Positions 1-13,000 of a DNA stretch of 64,000 nucleotides are shown piece after piece. Every line of letters starts with the position of its first letter. Within the stretch, counting starts at the first letter, position 1. The notes beneath the pieces are model-generated. The model worked only from the letters and a program-made list of their open reading frames with translations. It had not been told where the DNA came from and ran no database searches. The DNA comes from Acanthaster planci (lineage: Eukaryota; Echinodermata; Asteroidea; Valvatida; Acanthasteridae), in assembly GCF_001949145.1 (NCBI RefSeq), contig NW_019091538.1, positions 305,948 to 369,947 on the forward strand, in the 5' to 3' direction. Made by a program: the position numbers and the translations under genes.

Positions 1-2397
1 AATTGTTTCCCTAACTTCGACCGTCCCCAGTTTTCCCCAACACCCTTACAAGTCAAACACCAAACCCTGATGCTCGATCGGAATTTTCGTATTCCCTCGT
101 AATTACTCATTTTTCCCAAATGCAAAGTGACTTGGAGCCGTAAACGTAATGCAATTACATAGGCCTAATAATTGAAGCAAAAACTTGTCCTTTTAGTCCA
201 AATTTATGAGTATCAATTTCCTCTCAATACGGGCCAAATGGGGTTTCCCCATTATTGGTTCTCTGCGCAGAACCTTTACAAAGCTGTGAAGTGATTTCTT
301 GCGCGCACTTTACCACAAATTAAAAAATGGGGGAATGCGTCGTTTCATGGACAGTATTTGTTTGATCTCCGAGAAGCTAGCCTTGATATCGAAAACGGTT
401 TCTTTTTTCCATGACCATAAATTAGGTGTCGTTCAAAGACTTCAAAGTGAAGTGCCAATGATCGTTATGGCAAAAATGACAATTGTATCCAATTTGGTTG
501 AAACTTTCTGTTAGTCTTGTTAAGTTTTTCAAAAAAATTCTGGCACTGCGTAGGCCAAAACCATTGAGTAGAATTTGTCCTTCCCTAGCCCTCAGTAATG
601 GGTCAAAAGAACCAGACTGTAGCCATATCCGAATTGGCTGGATTTGGCTAGGAACAATGCTCGCGTCTATGGGAAAGGCGCTGACCAATAACTTGGGGGG
701 GGGCGCATAATTATCACAAGCCGCAGCCAAAACTTTTGGACAGGGCTATTCTAAATTGGGTCAATCAATATCTTTCAGTGGTGGATGGGTAGGATCAGGC
801 AACCGGAATACGCTTTTGACATTAATGAGCTCATTTTGTACAATAAGTGGAAGTTTATTATGACTTTGCCTCAGTTTTGCTAGTAATTTCTGAAATGCTC
901 TGTTAAAGATGTCACAAGTTGAAAGTCTGATACATGCATATCATTTCGTGGCAGGTGTCTCCCTTGAAATGAAACTGCCCTTTGCAATCTTCTATGGAAA
1001 CAAACGCAGTGTCGCAAGTATGCCATTTTCTGAAAAGCAACCAAATAGGTATCTTTTTTCAAAACATTGTATAAATGCTTTTATAATTCAGAATATGACA
1101 GAATTCAGTACCAGCACTAATTTTCTTTTCAGTTGACTGAATGGCAAGCATTTTATTTTAATGCTAAAACTTCAATTTCCCACAAAATCATTTCACTTCA
1201 TCAAGTTTGCAAAAATAAAAATGGTAGTTAAACATGAACATTCATGAACACTATTTTACAGCATGGATGGACACTAGCAAATGTTAACACCAAAATCTCA
1301 TTCATTACTGCACAAACCACGACTTACTCATTTCATTGGGAACCATTTTTAAGTACGCTATTTACCCAACTGTTAAGCACACACGAATCTTTCAAACTAA
1401 AAAGCAGTTTACATTGTAAGAGGTTTCATGAATTTTTTTTGAGCTGAACATAAAGTAATGTCTACATTTTTGCGATGAAATTTAAACAATTCTATCCTAG
1501 GTTTTACCCTTAAGGCACCTTTTCATATGTATGTATTTTGGGTGCATTGCATACATGATGCGTTCATGCATTTCACTTTCTAGGACACAAAAATCAACTC
1601 CATTAACAAAACACACGTGTGAATTATGTTTGGCCGTCAAAATCGTTTCAGGTGCAATTTGGTGGATACGTGATGCTTGGCGCAAATGTTGACGTGCATA
1701 TGGACAGGCGCCTTTACACTGACATATACTGCCAATTATAGCCAACACACAGCCAATAGGGCAGCAATTCACAATAGTGCGCCATCAAGAGTTTGCAACG
1801 CATTGGCCAATCAAAGAGCGCGAAATCTCAATGCGCGTTCGGAAAGGGTCAACAAATTTCGCGCGTTGTGATTGGCCAATGCATTGCAGACTCTTGGGGG
1901 CGCATTATTGTGAACCTTGGTGTTTTGAGTGATGAAAACGTCTGCTCAGGTCAGAAAGAAGTAATAGGTTTGAATCCCACCCAAACAAGCTTGTGATGCT
2001 CTTGACAACTATCGGACCACAGTATGAATACATGCATTGGTGTTGGGGCAAAGCCTAGTTTAAAATAAACATCCAAGAGGCATAGCCAAATTAATATCAT
2101 TCAATATTCAACAATACCTTTACGGTATATATTTTCTATTATACTACAAATACGCATTCAACTGACTGTGTCCGAACACCTCAAAATAAGTCTGAGGTTG
2201 CAACAGCCACCCCAAAGTCACTGGCCCTCAATTAACAAAGTTATTTTGGACATTCATGGGAACTGTCATATTCTTTACTCATATAATATCCCCATTCATC
2301 ATGATGTAAACAGAGTGATATGTTAAAGGTGAAGAATTGTGATGAAGCTGATTTCATGGGGTCCAGTCCCAATGTTAGTCATCACTGTTTCTTCCTT
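1..2397. other. Intergenic, no gene seen
   Basis: AT-rich sequence with only short unsupported ORFs and the inverted repeat at 1768-1914. The product of any gene to the left is not visible. Confidence 0.6.
1768..1914. repeat. Inverted-repeat (MITE-like) element with CCAAT boxes in both arms
   Basis: The left arm from TTCACAATAGTGCGCC and the right arm ending GGGCGCATTATTGTGAA are reverse complements over about 59 nt, with roughly 85-90 percent identity by eye and a loop near 29 nt. Each arm contains ATTGGCCAAT, itself a palindrome carrying CCAAT on both strands. No target-site duplication is obvious. Confidence 0.7.
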
Positions 2398-3344
2398 NNN
2401 NNNNNNNNNNNNNNNNNNNNNNNNNNNNNNNNNNNNNNNNNNNNNNNNNNNNNNNNNNNNNNNNNNNNNNNNNNNNNNNNNNNNNNNNNNNNNNNNNNNN
2501 NNNNNNNNNNNNNNNNNNNNNNNNNNNNNNNNNNNNNNNNNNNNNNNNNNNNNNNNNNNNNNNNNNNNNNNNNNNNNNNNNNNNNNNNNNNNNNNNNNNN
2601 NNNNNNNNNNNNNNNNNNNNNNNNNNNNNNNNNNNNNNNNNNNNNNNNNNNNNNNNNNNNNNNNNNNNNNNNNNNNNNNNNNNNNNNNNNNNNNNNNNNN
2701 NNNNNNNNNNNNNNNNNNNNNNNNNNNNNNNNNNNNNNNNNNNNNNNNNNNNNNNNNNNNNNNNNNNNNNNNNNNNNNNNNNNNNNNNNNNNNNNNNNNN
2801 NNNNNNNNNNNNNNNNNNNNNNNNNNNNNNNNNNNNNNNNNNNNNNNNNNNNNNNNNNNNNNNNNNNNNNNNNNNNNNNNNNNNNNNNNNNNNNNNNNNN
2901 NNNNNNNNNNNNNNNNNNNNNNNNNNNNNNNNNNNNNNNNNNNNNNNNNNNNNNNNNNNNNNNNNNNNNNNNNNNNNNNNNNNNNNNNNNNNNNNNNNNN
3001 NNNNNNNNNNNNNNNNNNNNNNNNNNNNNNNNNNNNNNNNNNNNNNNNNNNNNNNNNNNNNNNNNNNNNNNNNNNNNNNNNNNNNNNNNNNNNNNNNNNN
3101 NNNNNNNNNNNNNNNNNNNNNNNNNNNNNNNNNNNNNNNNNNNNNNNNNNNNNNNNNNNNNNNNNNNNNNNNNNNNNNNNNNNNNNNNNNNNNNNNNNNN
3201 NNNNNNNNNNNNNNNNNNNNNNNNNNNNNNNNNNNNNNNNNNNNNNNNNNNNNNNNNNNNNNNNNNNNNNNNNNNNNNNNNNNNNNNNNNNNNNNNNNNN
3301 NNNNNNNNNNNNNNNNNNNNNNNNNNNNNNNNNNNNNNNNNNNN
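2398..3344. other. Assembly gap
   Basis: A run of 947 Ns. Frames that appear open across it are artefacts. The gap abuts a repetitive GTCAAGTC-type sequence on its right, which may be why assembly failed here. Confidence 0.99.
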
Positions 3345-3480
3345 GGTGGTAACAAGTCAATTTTTGCAAGTCTAAGTCAAGTTGCGAGTCAAAAACTGAT
3401 AGTAACAAGTCAAGTCACACGTCCCAAAAACAGCAACTCCAGTCCGACTCAAGTCAAGTGACTCGAGTCAAAAACTCTGT
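3345..3480. repeat. GTCAAGTC-type degenerate repeat, truncated by the gap
   Basis: Repeated short words aacaagtcaa, gcgagtcaaa, agtcaagtca and gactcgagtcaa, each around a core AAGTCA/GAGTCA. The array begins inside the N gap, so its full length is unknown. It resembles the AAGTCAAGTC-type interspersed repeats found in many marine animal genomes. Confidence 0.6.
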
Positions 3481-3971
3481 GGTATATAGACCACTTTCAT
3501 TTTGCCTACAACTTGTATGGGCAGCCAAAGTTTACAGAAAAATCACCCATGGTTGTTTTTTAATTTACCTCAATTTCATTCAAAATGGACATTTGTCCCA
3601 TTCATTTTAAAGAGGGTTGTATTTTTGTTGAGCGTTTGGTAATATGTGCTATATTATCTGGTGTTTTGCTAGCTAATTGGAATTTTTAACACTTTGTGAA
3701 TTATTTTGAATACTTTTGCACCAGAGACCAGCCATAGTTTTAGCAGCTACTTGTAGGAAAAACACAACTGTGACCCCAAACAAGCAGGCCCTATAAATGC
3801 AGCTCTTGGAAAAGTTTCAAAAGGCTAATCAAGAAAAATTGGGCAAACAATAATCAGTTAAAGGAAAGTCAGAGATCAAACAAGAAAACATGAGCAAAAG
3901 GGAGGCAACCACACACAAACACCCTACACACAATTCCTAATATTTCATTTCAGTGTAAATGCACCTGCACA

Positions 3972-3977
3972 TTTATT
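3972..3977 (-). promoter_or_regulatory. Probable polyadenylation signal of the SLC37A3-like gene
   Basis: The minus strand reads AATAAA here, about 120 nt past the stop codon at 4099-4101. It is the nearest consensus hexamer downstream, giving a short 3' UTR. This is a motif match only. Confidence 0.5.
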
Positions 3978-4098
3978 TGCCACAGGGCATCATGCAGAAG
4001 TAACACTCCTTATTTTGTTTATAACCTTAAAAATATACTTTGCCTCTCAAAACATTTTACTGAGTAGTACTTTTGAGAATTTGTTGATTTGAGTAAGA

Positions 4099-7000
4099 CT
4101 ACTTTGCATGGTACTTAGACTGTCTGTCCAACATCTTGACTTCCCTCACAAATACTGGCAGGATGAAAATCGTTCCCAGAATTGCCTGAAATTTGAAAAA
4201 AAAAACAACATAAATTTGAAAGACAAAAGTACAAAAACAAAAGGAAATCTTTACAAGTGGAAATAATTCAAGAAAATATCAGGGATGCATTGCTTTGAAG
4301 TTTTGACATCTGAACGACTGAAATCCTTTCAAGAAAATTTGCACATAAAAGCAGCACACATTTCTCACACTTGGTTCAAAATTTGATAAGGCAAAATGAA
4401 CTATGTGCCAAAGGAACTGTAAAACGAACGCTTCCTGTTATATTGTGGGCGCTACTCTTAAACCACGAACAATCTTTTGGCAAGTGAAGAGAACACAGTT
4501 GCTTCCAGAACCACTTACAGTTGCAGCCAAGAAGTAGAACACCGAAGGCCAACCATAATGCATCTGTAGAACTGGCACAATGACCTGTAACACAGACAAA
4601 AAAACAATACAGACATGTTCCACTGGTCTTGAGACTAGTTCAGGGGAATGGACACTAAAAATGCCCCTCGCCTTCAGCCCAGGCCGCTAAGCCATTATTC
4701 CATTCATCAAGGTGTTATATGAACATCCTAAGTGACCCCAAAGGTGCAAGCAGAGGCTAGTGTGACAACTGAATGCTGAAAGGCATTGGAGCTGTTTACC
4801 CACACAACCCTGCTACAGACATGAGAGCTGACTGGTGTGAGCTCTACACAAGAGGCATGCAAGCAGGTAAGCACACCCAGAGTGTCACACCGCACCCCCC
4901 CCCCACTCCCAAAAAAGAAATTTATGCTCAGTGAAAGATCTCCATGGTCCTCTTGCTCTCTGTTCTGATTAACACATTATTCAGTCATCCATCATTCAGG
5001 CCACAATGTTCGATCAACCCGTGTTTCTTAAAATTTTACCTGGCCTACGGCAGCACCCATTGTGCCCGTTCCATCGATGATTCCCGTTACTGTGGCGAGG
5101 GCCTCCCGGCAACCCTTAATGGCATCCTGCTGGCCCAGGTCAGCTGCTATGACGGAGCTGATGACATGGGCGACACCATTCACAAATATTCCAGCTAGTG
5201 TCAGCACTGTGGCATTCAAAATATAGCTATTGGAACAAACTGGAAGGAAAGGAGAAAAAACGGCCTTTCACTGCACCACTGCAATTTGCTGTCAGCAAAG
5301 TTTAACATTTAGCTTCTAAATGCCCACTTGTATGAACTTTGAACTTTCTGTATTTAATATGCTACATAAGTGAATTCCATTGAGGTCCATAGGAAAATTC
5401 CAATAAATTCAGGAATGTGATTTAAACTTGGAGTAATTTATAGGAAATGTTTAAAGCAACGTAAACTAGTTAGTCTTTGTAACTCCACAGGCTTAGTTGT
5501 CCAAATGACTGGTGATTACATGAAATGAAAAGAGATTCTTACAGCTATATCCAAACAGAAATCCATAGGATAGGACCAACATCGCCACAACAATTGGCGA
5601 GCGCACACCCAGGTGATCAGATATGAACCCTCCTAGAATGCCTCCTGAGTGTCAGAAAAGAAACAAATAATAACATGGTAAAGTCCTAAAGTGCACCGCC
5701 AGAGCTTACATGAAAGTACTGGATTCAGAATCGTGGGTCAGTTTTCACGAGAGTGCCAGGGTATGGGGCTGTATGGGACACACAAATCCAAATGCTAAAC
5801 CTTAGCTGTCAGGACTGGAAATTTGAGGGGTGAGAGAGCCTTCATTTGAAAGTGTTTCTAGCCCGCAACAACTCCCCTCCCAACTTCTGGAGTATCATTC
5901 CCCCTCCAACAAATCACGTGGCCCTCCTACTCTGGCAGGAAATAGCAGGAAATGTCATAATTGGCCAAAAAAAAAATAAAAAAAATACAGGCTAGTCATC
6001 TCCCTCAAGTACACTGCACAAATTTCTTTTAAGAATCTGTTGTAAAAACTTACCGATAATGCCTCCAATGTCATAGAACATGGACATCTGGTCTGACACC
6101 ACTTCAGTCCATAAGAAGGTGTTACTCAGGTAGTACGGAAGCCAGAAGAAAAAGGCATAGTTGACAAGCTTCAGGCAGGCATAGCACAGTGCAAACTAAG
6201 ACGAGGACAGCAGAAACAATCCAAGCATGACCAGCAGGCAATATCGCATGAGAATTTGTTCCACAGTTTGCAAGAGGAATATAACAGTTGGATTCAGTGA
6301 GGAAAAAAAATAACTTTACAAATATAACCCTCGCTACAGGGCAGAATTCTCGACAGGAATACTCTGACATCTTGAAGATCAAGTTCAAGCTCACTTTGAT
6401 TAAAAAGGCGGCATGCTTCACAGGCATTACATTAACTCTAACACCGGGAGGCAAGAGGGGGGACAATGAACTGATCCCAGAGTTCTGTCTGTGAGTACGA
6501 TGTCAATTCAATGAATCTTAATGTACCGGTAGTGAATATTGATGAGCAGTTTGCAAGAACAATAGTGAATATTGATGAACAGTTTGCAAGACCAATAGTG
6601 AATATTGATGAACAGTTTGCAAGACCAATAGTGAATATTGATGAGCAGTTTGCAAGAAAGATGAAATGGTTCACCATTTTCCGACTGGATGTTCATAACT
6701 GATGAAAACTGGTTCCTAGGGAGAACCACACAGGAAACACAAAAGCAGCAATGCAGCACAGTCCACTATTAACACAAGACAGTCAATGTATAAAGACTTA
6801 CCACTTGGAGACTGACACTTACCATGGCCACACCCGGTAGCAGCAAGGCATGGACAAACCCAATGGCTTGGGGTCTCGGACTGCCGGCATTGCTACACAC
6901 ATCATCATCATCATTATCATCACCAGAGGCATCTGAATCTGTGGATAAGAAGTCTGAGAGATTTGAAAGCTTACAGCTAAGAACAGGGCATCGAGTGACT

Positions 7001-10000
7001 CAGGCTTGCTACCGGTACCGGCTTCAGCCCTGATGATAGGCAACATTTATAGGTGAGCGATGAGAGGCATAAAAGGGACAGCGGATGGAAATCGTACCCC
7101 AAAAGGTACGATTTCAAATGGATCAAAAACTTCAACCTTCTAGCTTTAAACATCCACCATTTCAAACTGATAGATTCAATTCAACGAGTTCATGTAAACG
7201 GTTCTTAAGTCTTAACCCTGAAAGAGCCGATCTTTGACCTTCTTACAGGGAAGGAGGAGGACGCTGCACTCCATGAACAGGATTTTGACAGTTCTTCCAC
7301 GAATTCTTGGAAATATGGCGTGCCTAATGTTTATTTTATTACTGCCATTTATAATTCACACTGAAGTCTTAGGTTTGTCCAGTGAAAGATGAGCACTTGC
7401 ATCTAGTGCAGAGCCCAGGAGAAAGTGAAATTTTCTGCAACCCCTTTCACTGAAATTCAACGTGTCTGAATTTCAACAAATAAGTAATCAAACATTATGA
7501 AGTGGAAACCCACGAAGGCTTGTTGGCGACAAATGTGCTGTAATAATATCCCAGAAAATGATTTGGGAGAAAATACACCTTGGCACTTAGAGGGTTCACA
7601 GTTGAAAACAACTTTACCTTTCTTTAATTCAGTTTCATCCATTTCCTCAAGAGAAGCAGGTAGATCTGGAAAAAGGTAAATTCAGACAAACTGAATGATT
7701 GTTACAGCTAACTGGAAATGACCAAAAGTAGCTTTCAGTGCTTTCAATTTACAGTTTTGTAAACAGTGGCTTGAGACTACTTTGCACATCTTTAAGTCTA
7801 TATTTCACAAAACAAGTTCAAGCACAGAGACTAACAACAGGTTTCTTAAACAAAGAAGAACTGTCACTGAGCTAAAAATGGGATAGGACTGGTGATGAGA
7901 AGGTCACCAGACAGTGAAAGGGGGTACTTACTCAATTCGTTAGGTGATGGGACTACGAAAAGAAGCATTACAATACCGGAAACAAAGAGGATACTTGCTG
8001 TCGTCAGGAAAGCAAACTGCAAGGATAAAGATAGACTTGTCATTATAAATTTGTTTGAAACACAAAGGTGAGACTAAGCTTCAAATCACCGGTAAATTTT
8101 CTTCGGAAGCCCACAGAATTAGAGGAAAAACAAAACAAGAATTTTTTGAAGGGGTGGTTATCAGGTTCATGTTTTGTAAATTCTTGATTCTGGAAAATCG
8201 TTTCCCTTCACTGCATGAAAATTTCTTAAGATAATGTTTAAAAACCCTAAAATCACCGATACTCTCTTTGTTGGGGGAAGAGTGATTGGATTAGACTAAA
8301 TCTTGGGGCTCTTATAATCTGCTGCTAGCAAACAAGGATATTGAGCTTTTTATGTTGTACCCTGCTCAGAGCTAGAGGTTTTGCTAGGCTTAAAGAACTC
8401 TGAAAATTGTACAATGCTTTTATTTATGGCTAGTGACTAAAGACAAAACAAACCAGATCCTAAACAAAAATAAATTCAGCCCAAGGCAGACCTAAAAGGT
8501 TTAACAGTGCTTGTTTAGTTGACACGTATTGTAAGTACTTACTGCATATCCTTGATTCAGCACCAATGATGCGAGTATTGATCCTAGAATGTTGCCTACG
8601 GACTGGCAAGATGTCCACACACCAAACACGAACCCTCTGTGAGATGAGTTTTAGGAAGTGATTCACAAGATTTCATGAAGCCTTGACACAATTATTTGTG
8701 ACCTGATATCACAAAATGAGTCTTAAGGCTATTCTCATTCAGTGGATGTTAGGTTAGTTTACATCAGAAAGAGTACGCAGAGTTCTTCATTTTGATGTAT
8801 CACTCCGAGATTGGTACTGTAATAAAAATAGCAATCATGTACGAGAAAACAGTCGAGAGTCCCTATAGAATTATTATGCAAACTTCATTCATTGGCCTTT
8901 ATCTCATCAGTAGCGCTGCCGACTTCCAACTCATTTTGTCATGTGGTCATCAGGTGACAGTTAAGAAACAAGAGCACAAAATGGCCACCAACACCCACTG
9001 CTCCAGAATCACTCCTCAAATTTAGAAGGTTTTTGATGGATTAACCCTTACCCTCCTCAATCCCTCACCTGTGGGAGGATTGAGGAGTGTTAGGGTTAAG
9101 CCAATCAGGCCCAGCAGCTGTTGACTCTAATCAAGCTCCTAGTCAGTTAGATCAAGTATTAAAAAACTTTGCTAATGAGATATCATACGTAGATTGGATT
9201 GTTGAGATAAGACAGGTAACAATACCAAAGTGGTTTACAGTTGAAGGTGCAGGTACTAACTACCAGCATGTGACAGTATTCACAACCACGGTGATAAATT
9301 GTTGGCACTTCAAGCAGTGCCAACAGCATCCTATCAGATATGATACAGTCTTAACTAATAGTTATCACTGTCAACTGTGAATTATCTGCGCTCTATCAAA
9401 TACGTGCTTGTACTCAACAGGACAATCTGTAAATTCTTGTTCAGCCGGAGAGAACATGGTATATTAAGGTACTGCTTCACATCACTCATAAAAAAAATGG
9501 GTCTAATCTTGTAGGCTTGGTGATCAGGCTACTGCAACAATTCATGAATGGTCAAAATCTGGAACTATTGCCAGGGAAAGAAATTAGAGAGTATGTAAAA
9601 GGTGAATAACAAACACCAGCGATGGTAAATTTAGTACTGCGAACAATGTTTACATACCACAAGAATATCATGCAAAATGAAACCATATGTGCATATCTCC
9701 AGGCGTCATATTGTTTCAGCTGTTCAAAAAAAAAGAAAAGTGTTTGTGGTACTCACCTGGATTTTGTGAACCAGTTTCCCATAATAGCAATTAATGCTGG
9801 CCAACCGGTACCCTGAAGCAGACCATTGAGTATCCAGAAGATGATGTAGTAAGCCTTGTTGTACAGACTTATCCACTCACTCAGTGAACCAAACATGAAA
9901 ATCTGGTGGGAAAAAAACCAAAAACACCCCTTATGATTTGAAGAATTTTCCACAGACACTGTGTAGCATAAAATGTACTGCTTTCTACAAGGCCTTGGAA

Positions 10001-13000
10001 TTTGAACTGTCTATTTTTGATTTTCCAGTGTTCTCGAAGCAGTTGAGAAATAGTTTAGGAAGTTTTCTGAAAAGTGGACTCCAATCTTAGAGTGTGTGCG
10101 AGACTTTTCTAAAACAGTAACGGGCTGTTAGTGTTGGTCGTGAAGTACCAGAGTTTTCCATTCCTAAGGACAGGAGATGGGGGTATTTCGGTGGACTGGA
10201 ATTGCACTGGATAAATCAACATCTGGACATGTCCTTTTTCAAACCATATTTATGTGGAAGGAAAGACAATTATTTTGGAATTCTTGAGAAAGCCAATTTG
10301 TCAAAAAGTACAGAATGACTTGTTTTGTTTAGGTCTGTCTAACAGGTACACAAATAACAGCTAAGAACCAATTCCAGTTAACTTACAGCCAGAGCAGATA
10401 AACACATTCCGCCTCCGAGAACTTTCCTCAGATCTAGCCTAAAACAGAGAGATGAAATCCCACTGAGTTGGAAAATCCTTGCAACAATTAGTCTATTAGC
10501 ACTCAATGTTGCCTTGCATTATGGGAAACAAAAGGATACATGGAAGGACATTGTATATGCGTACAGTAACTCTATTAATAAAATGATCCATCAATAAAAC
10601 AATGTGCTTGCTGCACTACTAACCCCAAATTATTAACCAAAATATTGGACAATTAATTACATATAAATAAATATGCATTTTTTAATTTTATTTTTACAGA
10701 GATGTGGAGTTCAATTCATTTGTCAGCTGAAAAGGATAGTCTTCAAAACAAACAAACATAGATACATGTACCTTCCATCCAGCTGCAAGTGCTCAGAAAT
10801 CAATTTGTCAACACGAATCAGAGCGAGTTATTAGCTTAGTTATTGCTATAGTCTCAGGTTAGAGTTCTGTTGATCCAAGCCTTTCCATTTGTTCTCACAG
10901 GCTTCAATAGGCAGAACAGGATAATTACCAAATATCATGTCTTAATTTATACAGTTTACATCACAGTTTTGTGGGTTTTTTATCCTTATTTTCCCAGTAA
11001 AGAAAAGTTTAGTTGATGCAAAGTATAGGCAAAATGAGACAACTGTAAATAATGCGCACGAATAAATTATCCTTGAATGACAATGAAGCTGAGAATGCAC
11101 AATGATGCCAATGATATTCCACAAATAAACAACAAAGCAATTAAAAATGTATACTGTAATATTCGGAATATAAGCTGCACTAAGCAAAAGCCATACCAGG
11201 CAAAAGTCTGCAAATTAAGATTTAAAGTCGGCGTATTAGCCACACTGGTGTGTAAGCCCCACAGCAGTGCCGACAATGCATAACCGCGTATAAAGTCATT
11301 ACATGTGCTGCGTGCTCAATCAATAATACATATAGAATATTATGAGGCACAATTTGACGTTTACTCAACTTTCTTCATATAGACAAATCTTTTGTTGAAA
11401 AATGTCAAATCCACTTGGTTAAATAGTGGCACTATTGCCTTAATGATACTGGCTTTTGAACCTTTGTGAACAATTTAGGTACAAGCAGCAGCCTAAATTA
11501 CGGTAAATACTGTCTACTTGTGAAGTACAAATATAGTTCTACGAGTACCTATCTCCAAGCACGCCACTGATGTAAAGGCCAATTGCATATGAAGCAAGGA
11601 AGACCGTATCCAGAATACCAAAGAATACTTCAGCTTCGTCAGCACTTTCAAGAAAAGGGTTAGTGTTATCAGCCTTTACCTGTAAATGTTAGGTAAGACA
11701 AAAGCAAATCTTTAATCCAATTAGGGCTGTGTCAGAAGTAGTTACTGTGGCTTGGAATAACATAGATGTCTACGAAAGCCACTGGGTAGTGGCTATGGCA
11801 ATCTTCGAATATACCGATGTCAATTAAAATGTTTCTGCAGGAAATAAGCACCTTTGAGATGGCCTTTTGTGATCAGCTTTTTCATTTTTCCAACTTTCAT
11901 TCTGCCATGAAGTTGTTTTGAATTGTTCGATGAGGTGAACATCAATTTGTTGTGCGATAACAGTTATCAACATTATCAAATGCAACTCAGCAGGAAATAA
12001 ATCTCAACTGTACATAATCCAAGACATACAAATGTATGCACGTTGTCACGTAAAAGGACACTGACAGTTGTGTGCCTTATCCATATATCAAAGGCACTGA
12101 TCTCTCCCTTAGACAAATTTAAACAAGGTTGGATATGTCTGATGCAGTCTGCAGACAGTACTGCGGTCAATCGAATGTAGTGACATCATCATACCTTGGT
12201 TTGTTTAAGTTCATCATCAAAGGCCATACAGAGAGGCAAACACTGTTGTTATCTCTGTGTGCTTATTGTCAGAAGGCGAGGCAAATATAACAAAAAAAAT
12301 AAACTTTGCCAAGCAACTACGGAGGACTCATGAGTGGGGAGAGAAAAAAACGAAAAAAAGAATTCTAATTTCTTTTCATCGTGCAGGCAATTTTTTTGGG
12401 CAATTTAAATCTTTAAGTGAAAGAGCAAAGCTGCTCGTTGAACAAGTAGGCATTATCATAAGCTATAGCTGCAGAAAGCTGATGGTGAGAAGTTTACAAA
12501 AGCAAAAAGTTTCATAAAAATAGAAACATCTAGAAGCATGAGCCGACACAACTTTTTTTTTCACAGGATGTTTAATCCCCCGGTGGTTAAACTCCCATCC
12601 ACTGAAGCAACAAGCAGGTTTTGATAAAAATTGCAAATTTCAAGGGCATTTTTGAATACGTCACAGATGAGCTGAGGTGGAAGTCTCACTGAATTCCACA
12701 CATAACAGTACCAGCTGTTTCCATACAAGTATCACTGATCAATATGTAAATCAGGTTTCAACTCTGACAATGCCTCAATGTTCCATACAATTATTGATTA
12801 TGCATTGGGGTGATTCAGAAACTACAAAGTGTTTTATTCAAATAAAATAGTGCACTACTTACACATACAAATATATTGGATCTTTGCATTGGACTCATTT
12901 ACCAAATTTGCCATAGGTTTTCCTCAAGATCATGCGATTTATAAAACTGCTTTAATGAATAACCTATCTTCGGATACGGGACTATATACATGTAAATACT

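Noticed and set aside
1960-1985. tRNA B-box-like word ggtttgaatccc
   Set aside because: No matching A box or cloverleaf can be drawn around it.
2320-3408. Long open frames on both strands across the N run
   Set aside because: They exist only because Ns contain no stop codons.
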